Assembly: GCA_036703275.1 (NCBI GenBank)
Contig: DATNPK010000025.1
Location: 62,001-126,000 of the forward strand
Origin: Coleofasciculaceae cyanobacterium
GTDB lineage: Bacteria > Cyanobacteriota > Cyanobacteriia > Cyanobacteriales > Xenococcaceae
Length of the DNA stretch: 64,000 bases
Direction: 5' to 3'
Of this stretch, positions 1-9,509 are shown in pieces. The notes under the pieces are model-generated. The model saw only the letters and a list, made by a program, of their open reading frames with translations. It was not told the DNA's origin and made no database searches. A program made the position numbers and the translations under genes. The first letter of the stretch is position 1. The number at the start of each line of letters is the position of its first letter.

Positions 1-151
1 TCTGTTTATTCACAATATCTGTATATTATGCACACCAATATCGATACTATCGACTGATAAATATTCTATTTGTCTCAATTTACCTGGTGAACATCACATG
101 ACGAAGGATAACGATAAGCTAATAAATTAGAGAAAAATTTTAGCCGAAAAT

Positions 152-1558
152 ATGACCGATATTATTTATATGTTGACTTGGAACTGGTTGAGTGGTTCGC
201 CTCTTATTGCTGCTGCCACAGAAGCTGCCACCGAATCTGATGCGGAAGAAGGTACTTTAATCCTAGCTGGGGTTTTGCTTTGTCTGGTTGTCATTTATTT
301 TGCCAGTCAATTAGGGGGAGAAATTTGTTCCCGCATCAATTTACCTCCAGTGCTAGGACAATTAGTTGGCGGAGTCTTAATTGGTATTTCCGCGTTTCGT
401 TTATTAGTTTTTCCAGAAGGCGGTAGTGTAGCCGAAGATTCTTTAATCATTAGCTTTTTACAAAATACCGCAGGATTAAAGACTGAATCGGCAACCTCAG
501 TGTTCGCTGTTCAAAGTGAGGTCATTACTTTACTCTCAGAATTAGGAGTAATCATTCTCTTATTTGAAATAGGCTTGGAGTCCGATCTTAAAGAATTAAT
601 CCGCGTCGGACCATTCGCTGCTGTAGTTGCAGTAGTAGGGGTAGTTGCTCCCTTCGTTACGGGAACAGTTGGTTTAATCTATATTTTCCATACTCCAGTA
701 ATACCGGCTGTGTTTGCGGGGGCTGCTTTAACTGCTACCAGTATTGGGATTACCGCTAAGGTATTAGCCGAGTTAGGTCAGCTGAGTTCCGAAGAGGGTC
801 AAATTATCATTGGTGCTGCGGTACTAGATGATATTTTGGGTATCGTAATTTTGGCTGTAGTGGCTAGCTTAGTCAAAACAGGAGAAATTCAAATTACCAA
901 TATTGTTTATCTAGTTATCAGTGCTGCGGTATTTTTGATTGGTTCAATCTTACTTGGTCGCTTAGTTAGTCCTTTAATCGTCGGGTTAGTTAACGAAATG
1001 AAAACCCGTGGTGAAGTATTGTTAACTGGTTTAATATTTGCTTTTATGCTATCGTATATCGCTACTGCAATTCATTTAGAAGGTATTTTGGGGGCATTTG
1101 CTGCGGGATTAATTTTAGCCGAAACCGATAAGCGCAAGGAATTGGAAGAACAAATTATCCCTGTTGCCGATTTTCTCGTACCAATATTTTTTGTCTGCGT
1201 AGGTGCCAAAACTGACCTGAGCGTTCTTAATCCTACCGTTGCTAGCAACCGTGAAGGATTAATTATTGCCACATTTTTAATTTTGGTTGCTATCCTGGGT
1301 AAAGTTATTACGGGATTTACCGTATTTGGCAATCCCAATTTAAACAAACTGGCTATCGGTGTCGGCATGATTCCTAGAGGAGAAGTCGGTTTGGTGTTTG
1401 CAGGAGTGGGTTCAGCCAGCGGAGCTTTATCAGAAGCGACAGAAGCAGCCATTATCGTCATGGTAATCACAACTACATTTGTTGCCCCTCCACTGTTGCG
1501 CTTAGTGTTTAATGAGACAGAATCCATAAGTCAATCAGTGGACAAAATTCAAGAATGA
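152..1558 (+). CDS. Cation:proton antiporter, CPA2 (KefB/NapA-like)
   Basis: This is a 468-residue integral membrane protein with about 12 hydrophobic segments filling residues 35-455 and no C-terminal TrkA-N or USP domain. The conserved ion-binding Asp pair lies in a LDDILG motif at about residues 225-230. Conserved Gly-rich helices such as LEGILGAFAAGLIL and the PRGEVGLVFAG segment near 410 are typical of the Na+/H+ exchanger (CPA2) family. It should exchange Na+ or K+ for H+ across the plasma or thylakoid membrane. ATG at 152 gives the full frame; a second ATG at 170 is possible, because the first 30 residues are not typical of the family. The next gene lies about 300 bp downstream, so it appears monocistronic. 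The family is sure; the transported ion is not. Confidence 0.9.
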   Translation: MTDIIYMLTWNWLSGSPLIAAATEAATESDAEEGTLILAGVLLCLVVIYFASQLGGEICSRINLPPVLGQLVGGVLIGISAFRLLVFPEGGSVAEDSLIISFLQNTAGLKTESATSVFAVQSEVITLLSELGVIILLFEIGLESDLKELIRVGPFAAVVAVVGVVAPFVTGTVGLIYIFHTPVIPAVFAGAALTATSIGITAKVLAELGQLSSEEGQIIIGAAVLDDILGIVILAVVASLVKTGEIQITNIVYLVISAAVFLIGSILLGRLVSPLIVGLVNEMKTRGEVLLTGLIFAFMLSYIATAIHLEGILGAFAAGLILAETDKRKELEEQIIPVADFLVPIFFVCVGAKTDLSVLNPTVASNREGLIIATFLILVAILGKVITGFTVFGNPNLNKLAIGVGMIPRGEVGLVFAGVGSASGALSEATEAAIIVMVITTTFVAPPLLRLVFNETESISQSVDKIQE

Positions 1559-1855
1559 CAACATAATTAGGCGAAGCTGAGCGCAAAGACATCTATGAGT
1601 TCCTGTGAAATTAGTCTCCAGTAATTTATGAAACCAAATTGCTTCTTTTTACGTCTCGATAGATCGAACTTCAAGAATGGGTATTATAGATTTCTAATCG
1701 GATTAACTGAAAATATTTTAGGATCTCGATCACTCTTCCTAAGGCAGTTAAACTTGGTACTACGTTCTTGTTGGTGCTTGTGTTGTTTTAGATGGGAGTC
1801 CTGGCTAACCGTATCTGAAAAGTCAGTTATCTACTGTGTTTGAGGAGCAATAATT

Positions 1856-3697
1856 GTGAGATTTCACTGGCTATTATCGGGTTTTATAGGTATTTTTCTG
1901 TTTTGTTCTCCCGCTAAGGCAGGAAAAATTGTATCTTGGGAATTTGAATCACAAGACAATAATTTAATTTTTAAGACCGACGAGGGAGTACAGCCTGAAG
2001 CGGAGCTGCTCAGTAATCCGACACGACTGGTAATCAATTTGCCAGGAACCGTGTTAGATCGAAAAACAGTTAAAGAAAGCTACCAGGGCCCAGTGAGCGG
2101 ATTTCGCATTGGACAACCAGAGCCGGATACTTCTCGGATCGTAGTGGAATTAGCCCCTGGTTACAATATTGATGCCGACGAAATTGAATTTCGCGATGTC
2201 TCCCCGACTCATTGGGAGGTAGAAATGCCACAGCCTGAAGTGTCTCGTGTTGTTTCATCTGATGATGGTGACACTCAAGAATTAGAGTTACCTCAAATAG
2301 AGATGCCAACTGCCTTGCCTGGCTTAGAAGAGGGACAATCTCTTGCAACCCGTACTGGTTCTTCGCATATTAAAGCCACCAAAAATGGCTTTTTTATTGA
2401 CATTGATGGTAATCGTCAAATTAAAATTGATTCAGAAAGAGATGGCGATCGCATTGATTTCTTTCTCGAAGGCATCACTCTCCCAGACGAACTAGTGGCT
2501 CAGTCGATAGAGCTCGATCAATATGGCGTTTCTAGCATTGAGTTTGAGCAGACGGATGATGAAGAAGCTGTTATGAGTCTAACTGTGACCGAAGACAGTC
2601 CTGACTGGCGAGCAACTTTTAGCCGCATCAAAGGTTTATTATTAATTCCAGTAGAAAAATTACCTACTTCTACCACCGCTGCGAATACCGCCGATTTTCA
2701 GTCTGAAGCAACGGAAACTGAGCCAGAATTAGAGCTGAGTGAAGAATTGAGCTCAATTTCATCGATTGAGCTAGTAGATGATTCTGAATTTTTAATTAAT
2801 GCCGATGATGAGCTATCTGCGGTAGTATCTCGACAAAGCAACGGTATTTATCAAATTACCATCGATAATGCGGAGCTAGCAGAAGACTTTCAAGGTCCTG
2901 AACTAGAAGCTGGTAGCCCTATTTCTGAACTCAAGGTACGTCAGGAAAATTCTCGAGTAGTTTTAGAGATCACGACCCGATTGAGATATCGCCTCGGAAA
3001 GCTTAGTGCTGAAGACCAAAAGATTGCTTTACCAATTGAGATCGGAGTAGATCCACTCCCCCCAATGGATGCTCCTTTATTGCCTCCAGGATTTGCTAAA
3101 GCTCCCAAAGACACTATATTTGAACGAGAAATTCCTCCTGTTATTCCTAGCGATCGCCCTAAAATAATTATCGATGCTGGTCACGGCGGAGACGATCCAG
3201 GCACGATCGGCATTGGTGGCTTTCAGGAAAAAGATCTAGTTTTGCCAATTTCCTTAGATGTGGCTGAAATTTTAAAGAAGCAGGACATAGAGGTCATTAT
3301 GACCAGGGATACGGATAACTTTATCAGTCTTGAGGGCAGGACTGACATGGCTAATGATATTGATGCTGATTTATTCGTCAGCATTCATGCTAATGCAATT
3401 AACCTGAGTCGTCCTGATGTCAATGGTTTAGAAACTTACTATTATCAAAGTGGTCGCCGTCTGGCAGAAATAATTCATTGGAGCATCCTCAATGGAGTCA
3501 ATATCGACGATCGCGGTATTCGTCGAGCCAGATTCTATGTTCTGCGGCATTCAACTATGCCCGCTGTGTTGGTAGAAGTAGGCTTTTTGACAGGTGCAGT
3601 TGACTCTTCTCGTCTTAAAGATCCTAACCATCGTCGCCAAATGGCAGAGGCGATCGCCAGAGGAATTGTGGAGTATATTAAACAGAACAATCTGTAA
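1856..3697 (+). CDS. amiC: N-acetylmuramoyl-L-alanine amidase with AMIN domains
   Basis: This periplasmic peptidoglycan amidase splits septal wall between daughter cells. A signal peptide covers residues 1-22 (ends AKAG). An AMIN domain spans about 25-115, a long acidic linker follows, a second AMIN-like module lies at about 310-390, and a C-terminal Amidase_3 domain runs from about 430 to 610. The zinc-site motifs are present: IIDAGHGG near 438, the Glu in GFQEKDL, SIHANA, and the catalytic Glu in VLVEVGF. The start is GTG at 1856, preceded by a good GGAG Shine-Dalgarno about 10 nt upstream; no ATG fits. Glutamate racemase follows 100 bp downstream on the same strand, so two peptidoglycan genes sit together. 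The 613-residue length is usual for cyanobacterial AmiC. Confidence 0.93.
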   Translation: MRFHWLLSGFIGIFLFCSPAKAGKIVSWEFESQDNNLIFKTDEGVQPEAELLSNPTRLVINLPGTVLDRKTVKESYQGPVSGFRIGQPEPDTSRIVVELAPGYNIDADEIEFRDVSPTHWEVEMPQPEVSRVVSSDDGDTQELELPQIEMPTALPGLEEGQSLATRTGSSHIKATKNGFFIDIDGNRQIKIDSERDGDRIDFFLEGITLPDELVAQSIELDQYGVSSIEFEQTDDEEAVMSLTVTEDSPDWRATFSRIKGLLLIPVEKLPTSTTAANTADFQSEATETEPELELSEELSSISSIELVDDSEFLINADDELSAVVSRQSNGIYQITIDNAELAEDFQGPELEAGSPISELKVRQENSRVVLEITTRLRYRLGKLSAEDQKIALPIEIGVDPLPPMDAPLLPPGFAKAPKDTIFEREIPPVIPSDRPKIIIDAGHGGDDPGTIGIGGFQEKDLVLPISLDVAEILKKQDIEVIMTRDTDNFISLEGRTDMANDIDADLFVSIHANAINLSRPDVNGLETYYYQSGRRLAEIIHWSILNGVNIDDRGIRRARFYVLRHSTMPAVLVEVGFLTGAVDSSRLKDPNHRRQMAEAIARGIVEYIKQNNL

Positions 3698-3797
3698 ACT
3701 ACAAGTATTTTTACTGTGATAGTCGATCTAAGTCAAAATTCCTCATTTTCATTTCTATGAGATTACACAAAGATCTAACAATTTAAAATCAAAATCA

Positions 3798-4634
3798 ATG
3801 ATTAAAAATTTACATCAGCGCATTGGCTTGTTTGATAGTGGGGTTGGGGGATTAACCGTATTAAGGGAAATGTATCGCCAGATGCCTACCGAGTCTCTGC
3901 TCTATTTTGCTGATTCGGCTCGTTTGCCTTATGGAACGCGATCGCCCGAAGAAATTTTGTTGTTTGTCCGCGAAATTCTCGACTGGATGTGTAACCAAGA
4001 TGTCAAGATGATCGTTATGGCTTGCAACACTAGTTCGGCTCTAGCGCTGGAAACGGTCAGAAAAGAATACGATATTCCCATTTTAGGTGTAATTCTGCCT
4101 GGCGCGAAAGCTGCCGTCAAACATGGAAAGCGAATCGGTGTAATTGCTACTTCTGCTACCGCTAAAAGTCATGCTTATCGTCAGGCAATTCAAGAAATTA
4201 GTCCTCAAACTAAGGTTTGGGAAATTGCCTGTCCTGAATTTGTCCGTTTGATCGAGCGAAATCAGCTTTATACCAGCTACACTAGTCAAATGGCGCAACA
4301 ATATTTAGCTCCACTCATCCAAGAGCAAATTGACACTTTAATTTATGGCTGTACTCACTACAGACACCTGGAGAAAACGATCCGCGCTTTGTTACCCGCT
4401 TCAGTACAGGTTATCGATCCAGCAGAACACATTGTAGTGGCTGCGGAAAAAGAATTATCTTTATTAGGACTGCGCAATAATCAATTCTCTCTCCCCACTC
4501 GCTTTTACGTCAGCGGCTCTCCTCAACAGTTTGCTGGTTTATCTCAACAGTGGTTGGGTTACTATCCCCAGGTTAAACAAATTAAAACTCAAAAATCAGC
4601 TTCAGAAATAATGGTTCTTAATCCCATTGATTAA
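3798..4634 (+). CDS. murI: Glutamate racemase
   Basis: MurI interconverts L- and D-glutamate to supply D-Glu for peptidoglycan stem peptides in the cytoplasm. The 278-residue length is normal. The N-terminal FDSGVGGLTVLREM motif and both catalytic cysteines are visible, in MACNTSSA (about residue 76) and YGCTHYRHL (about residue 184). The start is ATG at 3798, after an A-rich leader. It follows the amidase gene on the same strand, which fits a small wall-synthesis cluster. No terminator with a U-run was seen immediately after it; an ACTCCG/CGGAGT hairpin lies at about 4659-4700. Confidence 0.95.
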   Translation: MIKNLHQRIGLFDSGVGGLTVLREMYRQMPTESLLYFADSARLPYGTRSPEEILLFVREILDWMCNQDVKMIVMACNTSSALALETVRKEYDIPILGVILPGAKAAVKHGKRIGVIATSATAKSHAYRQAIQEISPQTKVWEIACPEFVRLIERNQLYTSYTSQMAQQYLAPLIQEQIDTLIYGCTHYRHLEKTIRALLPASVQVIDPAEHIVVAAEKELSLLGLRNNQFSLPTRFYVSGSPQQFAGLSQQWLGYYPQVKQIKTQKSASEIMVLNPID

Positions 4635-4786
4635 AAACTTTGACCGCGCAAAGCAGCGAACATTACTCCGCACGGACATAACAAGACTGGCGAACGGAGT
4701 ACCGTACCCTTCACTTTTAACTCTATGCTTTAAGGAATTTTAATTCCCTGGCTAGTATCTTGAGAACTATCAGAAATAATATTTTC

Positions 4787-4888
4787 TTACCGCTTCTGTG
4801 TTTCTGCTATTTTGAGCAAGCCATAGATAATTAGAAGATAAATAAAAGCCAAAAACAAAATGAAAATAGGTAAATTTAGATAAATCAT
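4787..4888 (-). CDS. Possible 33-residue single-helix membrane peptide
   Basis: This short minus-strand frame encodes MIYLNLPIFILFLAFIYL followed by LIIYGLLKIAETQKR. It has one strongly hydrophobic helix with a basic C-terminal tail, the layout of the small one-helix subunits common in photosynthetic complexes. I cannot match it to any known Psb, Pet, Psa or Ndh subunit. There is no clear Shine-Dalgarno. It lies alone in the long murI-sds spacer. AT-rich DNA readily gives hydrophobic codons, so chance is a real alternative. Confidence 0.3.
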   Translation of the reverse strand: MIYLNLPIFILFLAFIYLLIIYGLLKIAETQKR

Positions 4889-5619
4889 TGGTAGTGTCGG
4901 CTCGATGAAATTAGCTTTTTATTAGATAACCCTATAAAACCAAAGATCATTCAGTAGAATTAAAAGTTGTTTTTGAGCTAAATTTCGGACTATGGCTGAC
5001 CTTTTGTATTAGCTTTGATTGACTACTACAAAAACCGCTCATCAGAAACTAGGTCTTCACTGCCCTTTCTGAAAAACGTCCTGATTAAGAATTAATTATC
5101 TGATCAGAAAATTATCAGACAATAACTTTAACAACTGAATATTTTAGTTTTTTAAATCCTCACATCCACAAGTAAATTGCTTATCCCCAATTACCAAATC
5201 AGCTTAGTCGGTAGACAACAAAATACGCTCGAATAAATTAATAAGAGCAAATCTTACTAATGCCAGTCACCCGTACACCTCCGTAAAACGAAGGTGCCTG
5301 CGGGTGACCGTTGGTCAATACTCTTTTACAAAAATTATGTAGGCTAGAAAACTGCCAATCATTAGGTGGCTGTACTAGCTAATCTTGTTAACGCTATTGA
5401 TGCGATCGCACTGCTTAAGATAACGCTAATTTTATAAAAACTTATTGTTATTAGCATAACATAAACATTTGCGATTAAATACGTATAGCATCTAAATTAA
5501 AGGCGAATTTTTAGCTACTTGCGAAGTTAATGGTTGGTTATTAGCTGAGCTTCCCTTAAAATAAGTACAATAATATGTAAAGTTTCTTAAATAAATTATT
5601 TGCCAGACCTGGCTTAACA
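4889..5619. other. Long AT-rich intergenic region upstream of sds
   Basis: No convincing protein gene was seen in this 730-bp stretch. It holds one strong hairpin at 5266-5308, listed separately, and a HIP1 site near 5404. The last 100 bp before 5620 are AT-rich and probably carry the promoter of the polyprenyl synthase gene; I could not fix -35 or -10 boxes. Confidence 0.5.
5266..5308. repeat. Nested hairpin (GTCACCCG/CGGGTGAC)
   Basis: The outer arms GTCACCCG (5266-5273) and CGGGTGAC (5301-5308) are perfectly complementary. An inner stem pairs CACCTCCG (5276-5283) with CGAAGGTG (5289-5296), with one mismatch, around a TAAAA loop. It is much richer in G+C than its surroundings and has no U-run on either side, so it does not look like an intrinsic terminator. 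It could be a dispersed repeat, a small RNA segment or an mRNA leader structure. Confidence 0.6.
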
Positions 5620-6594
5620 ATGACATCTTCTACTACTTCTTTATTAGCACCCGTTGAAAATGATCTCAACACTATGACAGATAATCTCAAGCAATTGATT
5701 GGTGCGCGCCATCCAATTTTGGGTGCCGCTGCCGAACATTTGTTTGATGCAGGAGGTAAAAGAATTAGACCCGCGATCGTTTTGTTGGTTTCCCGGGCAA
5801 CTATGTCGGATCAAAAGCTAACTTCGCGCCATCGCCGTTTGGCAGAAATTACCGAAATGATTCATACTGCAAGTTTAGTACATGATGACGTAGTAGACGA
5901 AGCTGATTTACGTCGCAATGTAGAAACAGTTAACAATTTGTTTGGCGATAGAATTGCTGTATTAGCTGGAGATTTTCTTTTTGCTCAATCATCATGGTAT
6001 CTCGCCAATTTAGATAACTTACAGGTAGTCAAGCTTCTGTCCGAGGTAATCAGGGATTTTGCCGAAGGAGAAATTATGCAAAGCATAAATCGTTTTGATA
6101 TCGATGCGTCGATCGATTCCTATTTAGATAAGACTTACTATAAAACCGCTTCTTTAATGGCTAATAGTGCTAAAGCTGCTGCCGTACTCAGTGATGCTGA
6201 CAATGAAATAGTTGAAGATCTCTATAGTTATGGTCGCAATCTAGGACTGGCTTTCCAAATTGTTGATGATATTTTAGATTTTACTGGCTCAACTGAAGTA
6301 TTGGGCAAACCAGCAGGACTAGATTTAGCTAGTGGGAAGTTAACTTCTCCTGTATTTTATGCTCTCAAACAACAGCCTTATTTAAAAACTTTAATCGAAA
6401 GAGAATTTTCTGAGCCAGACGATCTGAGTAAAGCTTTAGAATTAATTAAAAATAGTGAGGGAATTGAACAGGCTCGTCAGCTAGCAAAGGATCTGGCTCG
6501 TCAAGCTGCACAAAATCTCAGTTGTTTAGCTGCTTCGGACTCCAAAGATGCTCTTCATGAATTAACTAATTACGCTGTTAGCCGTATATATTAA
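5620..6594 (+). CDS. sds: Solanesyl diphosphate synthase (long-chain polyprenyl synthase)
   Basis: This trans-isoprenyl diphosphate synthase extends farnesyl or geranylgeranyl diphosphate with isopentenyl units to make the C45 tail of plastoquinone. The 324-residue length suits the family. The first Asp-rich motif is DDVVDEAD near residues 89-96 and the second is VDDILDFTG near 218-226. GGKRIRPA at about 50 is the conserved substrate-binding segment. The start is ATG at 5620. GalE follows 50 bp later on the same strand, but co-transcription is only a guess. Chain length is assigned from the cyanobacterial context rather than from a diagnostic residue. Confidence 0.9.
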   Translation: MTSSTTSLLAPVENDLNTMTDNLKQLIGARHPILGAAAEHLFDAGGKRIRPAIVLLVSRATMSDQKLTSRHRRLAEITEMIHTASLVHDDVVDEADLRRNVETVNNLFGDRIAVLAGDFLFAQSSWYLANLDNLQVVKLLSEVIRDFAEGEIMQSINRFDIDASIDSYLDKTYYKTASLMANSAKAAAVLSDADNEIVEDLYSYGRNLGLAFQIVDDILDFTGSTEVLGKPAGLDLASGKLTSPVFYALKQQPYLKTLIEREFSEPDDLSKALELIKNSEGIEQARQLAKDLARQAAQNLSCLAASDSKDALHELTNYAVSRIY

Positions 6595-6644
6595 TTCAGG
6601 TTAAGTTAGTAACTTAGTTAGAGTCGATTAAGGAGTAAAGGCGG

Positions 6645-7670
6645 GTGTCATCTAGAAATCAGACTATTTTGGTTACTGGCGGTGCGGGGTATATTGGTTC
6701 TCATGCGGTGCTGATTCTTAAAAAAGCGGGCTATAATGTCATAATTTTAGATAACTTATCTTACGGGCATCGAGAAATAGTTGAAGATGTACTTCAGGTA
6801 AAACTGGTGGTTGGTGATACAAGCGATCGCGTGTTATTAGATCACTTATTTACTACTCATAAAATTGATGCAGTAATGCACTTTGCGGCTTATATAGCTG
6901 TAGGAGAATCGGTCAACGAGCCAGGAAAATATTATCGTAACAACGTTGCTAGTACCCTCAATCTTTTAGAAGCAATGTTGGCACATGGAATTAATCAGAT
7001 CGTTTTTTCTTCTACCTGTGCGGTATACGGGATGCCTAAAGAAGTCCCCATGAGCGAAAATCATCCTCACAATCCTCTTAGTCCTTATGCAGCAAGCAAG
7101 GATATGGTAGAACGCATCTTAAGCGACTTTGATACTGCCTTTGACCTAAAGTCCGTAGCATTCCGCTACTTTAATGCCTGCGGTGCAGATCCAAGTAGTC
7201 TACTAGGCGAAGATCATACGCCAGAAACTCATTTAATTCCTCTGGCTTTACTTACCGCCCTCAAAAAGCGTAAATCGTTATACATTTTTGGTACTGACTA
7301 TGACACTCCTGATGGTACTTGTGTACGAGACTATATTCACGTTAACGATTTAGCTGATGCTCATGTCTTAGGTTTAGAGTATTTGCTGTCTGGGGGAGAA
7401 TCAGAAATATTCAACTTAGGTAACGGGAATGGTTTTTCAGTCAGAGAAGTAATTGAAACTGCCCGTCAGGTGACAGGTTTAGAGATTCCTGTTATTGAAA
7501 GCGATCGCCGCCCTGGAGATGCACCTATTTTAGTTGGCAGTAGTGAAAAAGTTCGCACCATGTTGGGCTGGAATCCAAATTATGCCGATCTGAAAAAAAT
7601 TATCAGTCATGCTTGGCAATGGCATCAGAAAAGACACGGAGAAATAGAAAGGAGCAAGAATGAAGGATGA
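6645..7670 (+). CDS. galE: UDP-glucose 4-epimerase
   Basis: This short-chain (extended SDR) epimerase interconverts UDP-glucose and UDP-galactose for polysaccharide and galactolipid synthesis. The NAD-binding TGGAGYIGSH lies at residues 11-20, the SSTCAVYG segment carries the catalytic Ser/Thr, and the catalytic YAASK is at about 147-151. The 341-residue length is standard. The start is GTG at 6645, with AAGGAG about 10 nt upstream. Its last codons overlap the next gene by 11 bp, which indicates translational coupling. Confidence 0.93.
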   Translation: MSSRNQTILVTGGAGYIGSHAVLILKKAGYNVIILDNLSYGHREIVEDVLQVKLVVGDTSDRVLLDHLFTTHKIDAVMHFAAYIAVGESVNEPGKYYRNNVASTLNLLEAMLAHGINQIVFSSTCAVYGMPKEVPMSENHPHNPLSPYAASKDMVERILSDFDTAFDLKSVAFRYFNACGADPSSLLGEDHTPETHLIPLALLTALKKRKSLYIFGTDYDTPDGTCVRDYIHVNDLADAHVLGLEYLLSGGESEIFNLGNGNGFSVREVIETARQVTGLEIPVIESDRRPGDAPILVGSSEKVRTMLGWNPNYADLKKIISHAWQWHQKRHGEIERSKNEG

Positions 7671-8181
7671 GGGCAGAAAAAGAAACGTAGTCGGCGACAA
7701 ATTTACTCGCCGCCATAATCATCATATTGCTTTAAAGTACCGTAGTAAAACCAACATACTAATAGTTTGTTTCGGGTTAGCATTAGCTTTTGTGTTTTAT
7801 GGCTGTAGGGAAAATAGAGTTACTCAATGCAAACCAATTTTTCAGATTGCCCATAGTGTGGCAGAAAATAGTCACAACTTTAGCTATCTCAACAATAAAC
7901 AGCCAGTAGAAGTAAAAAGCTGGTTGGAAGCAGCCAGTTTAATGAATAGAGCCGCGGATCAGATTCAAGCGTTGCATATCAATGACAGTAAATTAATTGA
8001 ATATCAAAATAAATTTGCCACTGTTTATCGTATTTATGCTCAGGCTACTAATGATGCCGTGCGAGCCAGAGAAAACATGGATTTGTCAACCCTTAAGTCT
8101 GCTCGCAGAGATGCAGAACAAGCGGGTGAAATACAGCAAAACCTGCTTCGAGAAATTAACGCCTATTGTTTAACACCTTAG
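7660..8181 (+). CDS. Hypothetical membrane-anchored protein
   Basis: This 173-residue protein is of unknown function. It has an unusually long basic N-terminus (residues 1-30), one hydrophobic segment at about 33-50 ending in FYGC, then a soluble helical domain of about 120 residues. The Cys could be a lipid-attachment site, but the preceding residues do not match a good lipobox, so a signal anchor is as likely. The helical region with alternating charges resembles cyanobacterial four-helix periplasmic proteins, without an assignable family. It overlaps the end of galE by 11 bp and is probably translated from the same mRNA. Confidence 0.7.
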   Translation: MKDEGRKRNVVGDKFTRRHNHHIALKYRSKTNILIVCFGLALAFVFYGCRENRVTQCKPIFQIAHSVAENSHNFSYLNNKQPVEVKSWLEAASLMNRAADQIQALHINDSKLIEYQNKFATVYRIYAQATNDAVRARENMDLSTLKSARRDAEQAGEIQQNLLREINAYCLTP

Positions 8182-8357
8182 CTCGTCAATCATAATCTTG
8201 ACGTTACATTTTCGCCATAAATGAATTATTTTTCTTTACTTTAGCTAACTATTAAAATAGTTAAATATAATCACCGATCTTTGTAGATTATATTTACATA
8301 GTTTTATTAACAAATAGTAGTTAAATATTTTTTAAATAACTTACATTTAGGCTTAAT

Positions 8358-9509
8358 ATGATTCGTATTTTATTAGTAGACGACCAAAATTTAGTTAGAC
8401 AGGGAATTAAATCACTATTAGAGCAAGACTCAAATTTCCACATAGTTGGGACAGTAAAAGATGGTCATAATGCTCTCAAGCAAGTCGAGCTTTTGTCTCC
8501 TGATATTGTGTTGCTTGACATAGAAATGCCTGGAATGAACGGTATTACTGCCACTAAATATATCAATCATTCATCTCCTCAGACAAAAGTCATTATTCTT
8601 AGCAGCCACGAAGACGAAGAATACTTGACTCAGGCATTTATGGCAGGAGCTAGAGCCTATATGCTCAAAGATAGTTTGATGACGGACTTGAAACAAGCTA
8701 TTTTAGCGGTTAATAATGGATATTCTCAGATAGAGTCTAGGTTGTTAGCTAAGATTTTCGCTCCTGGTAATATTAAATTCCATAAAAGTAAATCCGAGGC
8801 TGAGAACCAAAAAATCGCTCATCACAGCAGAAAATCAAATGATTCTGTTGTGGAAAATCTTCCGCCAAAAGAAACGCCAGAATATAAGCAGGCTGAAGAA
8901 AAGAGTATAATTTCAGTTTCTTCTGTAAAACAACCCTTGCTGTCTCCAGACGAAGTTAGCAAAGTTAATGTATCTGAACCGACAATTCCCAAAAATCCAG
9001 AGTCAGAAGTTAATTTCTCTAATTTAAACTTAGCCAAAACAGTTAACCAGAATAATGTAGTTGAACTTCTGGGCTCAAATTACAATAATAGTCAATTTAA
9101 TCACAATACTCAATCAAAATCCAACGAAGAAAAGAATTTACCTGTTGTTACTAATCAATTTTTTTCTTTTCCTCTTATTCAAGGTTCAGCTTCAAAACTA
9201 AATTCAACCTCTACAAGTAAGCAAAACCAACTATTAAAAGTAGTATTAAAAAGTAAAAATCATCTTCAGAAAATAACCAACAAACCACCATTCTTAAAAT
9301 ATAAAATTAAAATAGCTCGACTTTATAAATTAAAAGCATCACAATACGAACCGCAAATTAAATTCTGCCAAGCCAAATTAGTTTACCATCACTCTCGATT
9401 ATGCCCAGTAATTAAACAGTGGTATGAGACAGGTTTATTAGCAAATGCAGGATTAGTATTTTTGGGAATAATTACGGTTTTGATTATTCATCAAGTATTT
9501 TCTTCATAA
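8358..9509 (+). CDS. Response regulator with C-terminal membrane anchor
   Basis: Residues 1-120 form a clear receiver domain of the NarL/LuxR kind: acidic pair D8-D9, phospho-acceptor D54 in LLDIEMPGMNG, switch Ser about 82 and K104 in MLKDS. The DNA-binding HTH expected after a NarL-type receiver is missing. Instead come about 170 residues of low-complexity Ser/Asn/Lys-rich linker, a basic region (about 285-350) and one hydrophobic helix at about 360-381 at the very C-terminus. The product should therefore sit at a membrane with its receiver in the cytoplasm. No histidine kinase is adjacent. The output is unknown; scaffolding or signalling by protein contact is an inference. Confidence 0.85.
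   Translation: MIRILLVDDQNLVRQGIKSLLEQDSNFHIVGTVKDGHNALKQVELLSPDIVLLDIEMPGMNGITATKYINHSSPQTKVIILSSHEDEEYLTQAFMAGARAYMLKDSLMTDLKQAILAVNNGYSQIESRLLAKIFAPGNIKFHKSKSEAENQKIAHHSRKSNDSVVENLPPKETPEYKQAEEKSIISVSSVKQPLLSPDEVSKVNVSEPTIPKNPESEVNFSNLNLAKTVNQNNVVELLGSNYNNSQFNHNTQSKSNEEKNLPVVTNQFFSFPLIQGSASKLNSTSTSKQNQLLKVVLKSKNHLQKITNKPPFLKYKIKIARLYKLKASQYEPQIKFCQAKLVYHHSRLCPVIKQWYETGLLANAGLVFLGIITVLIIHQVFSS

Noticed and set aside
1628-1843. 71-residue plus-strand ORF before amiC
   Set aside because: No Shine-Dalgarno, no domain and Cys/Arg-rich random composition; it is probably a chance frame in the spacer.
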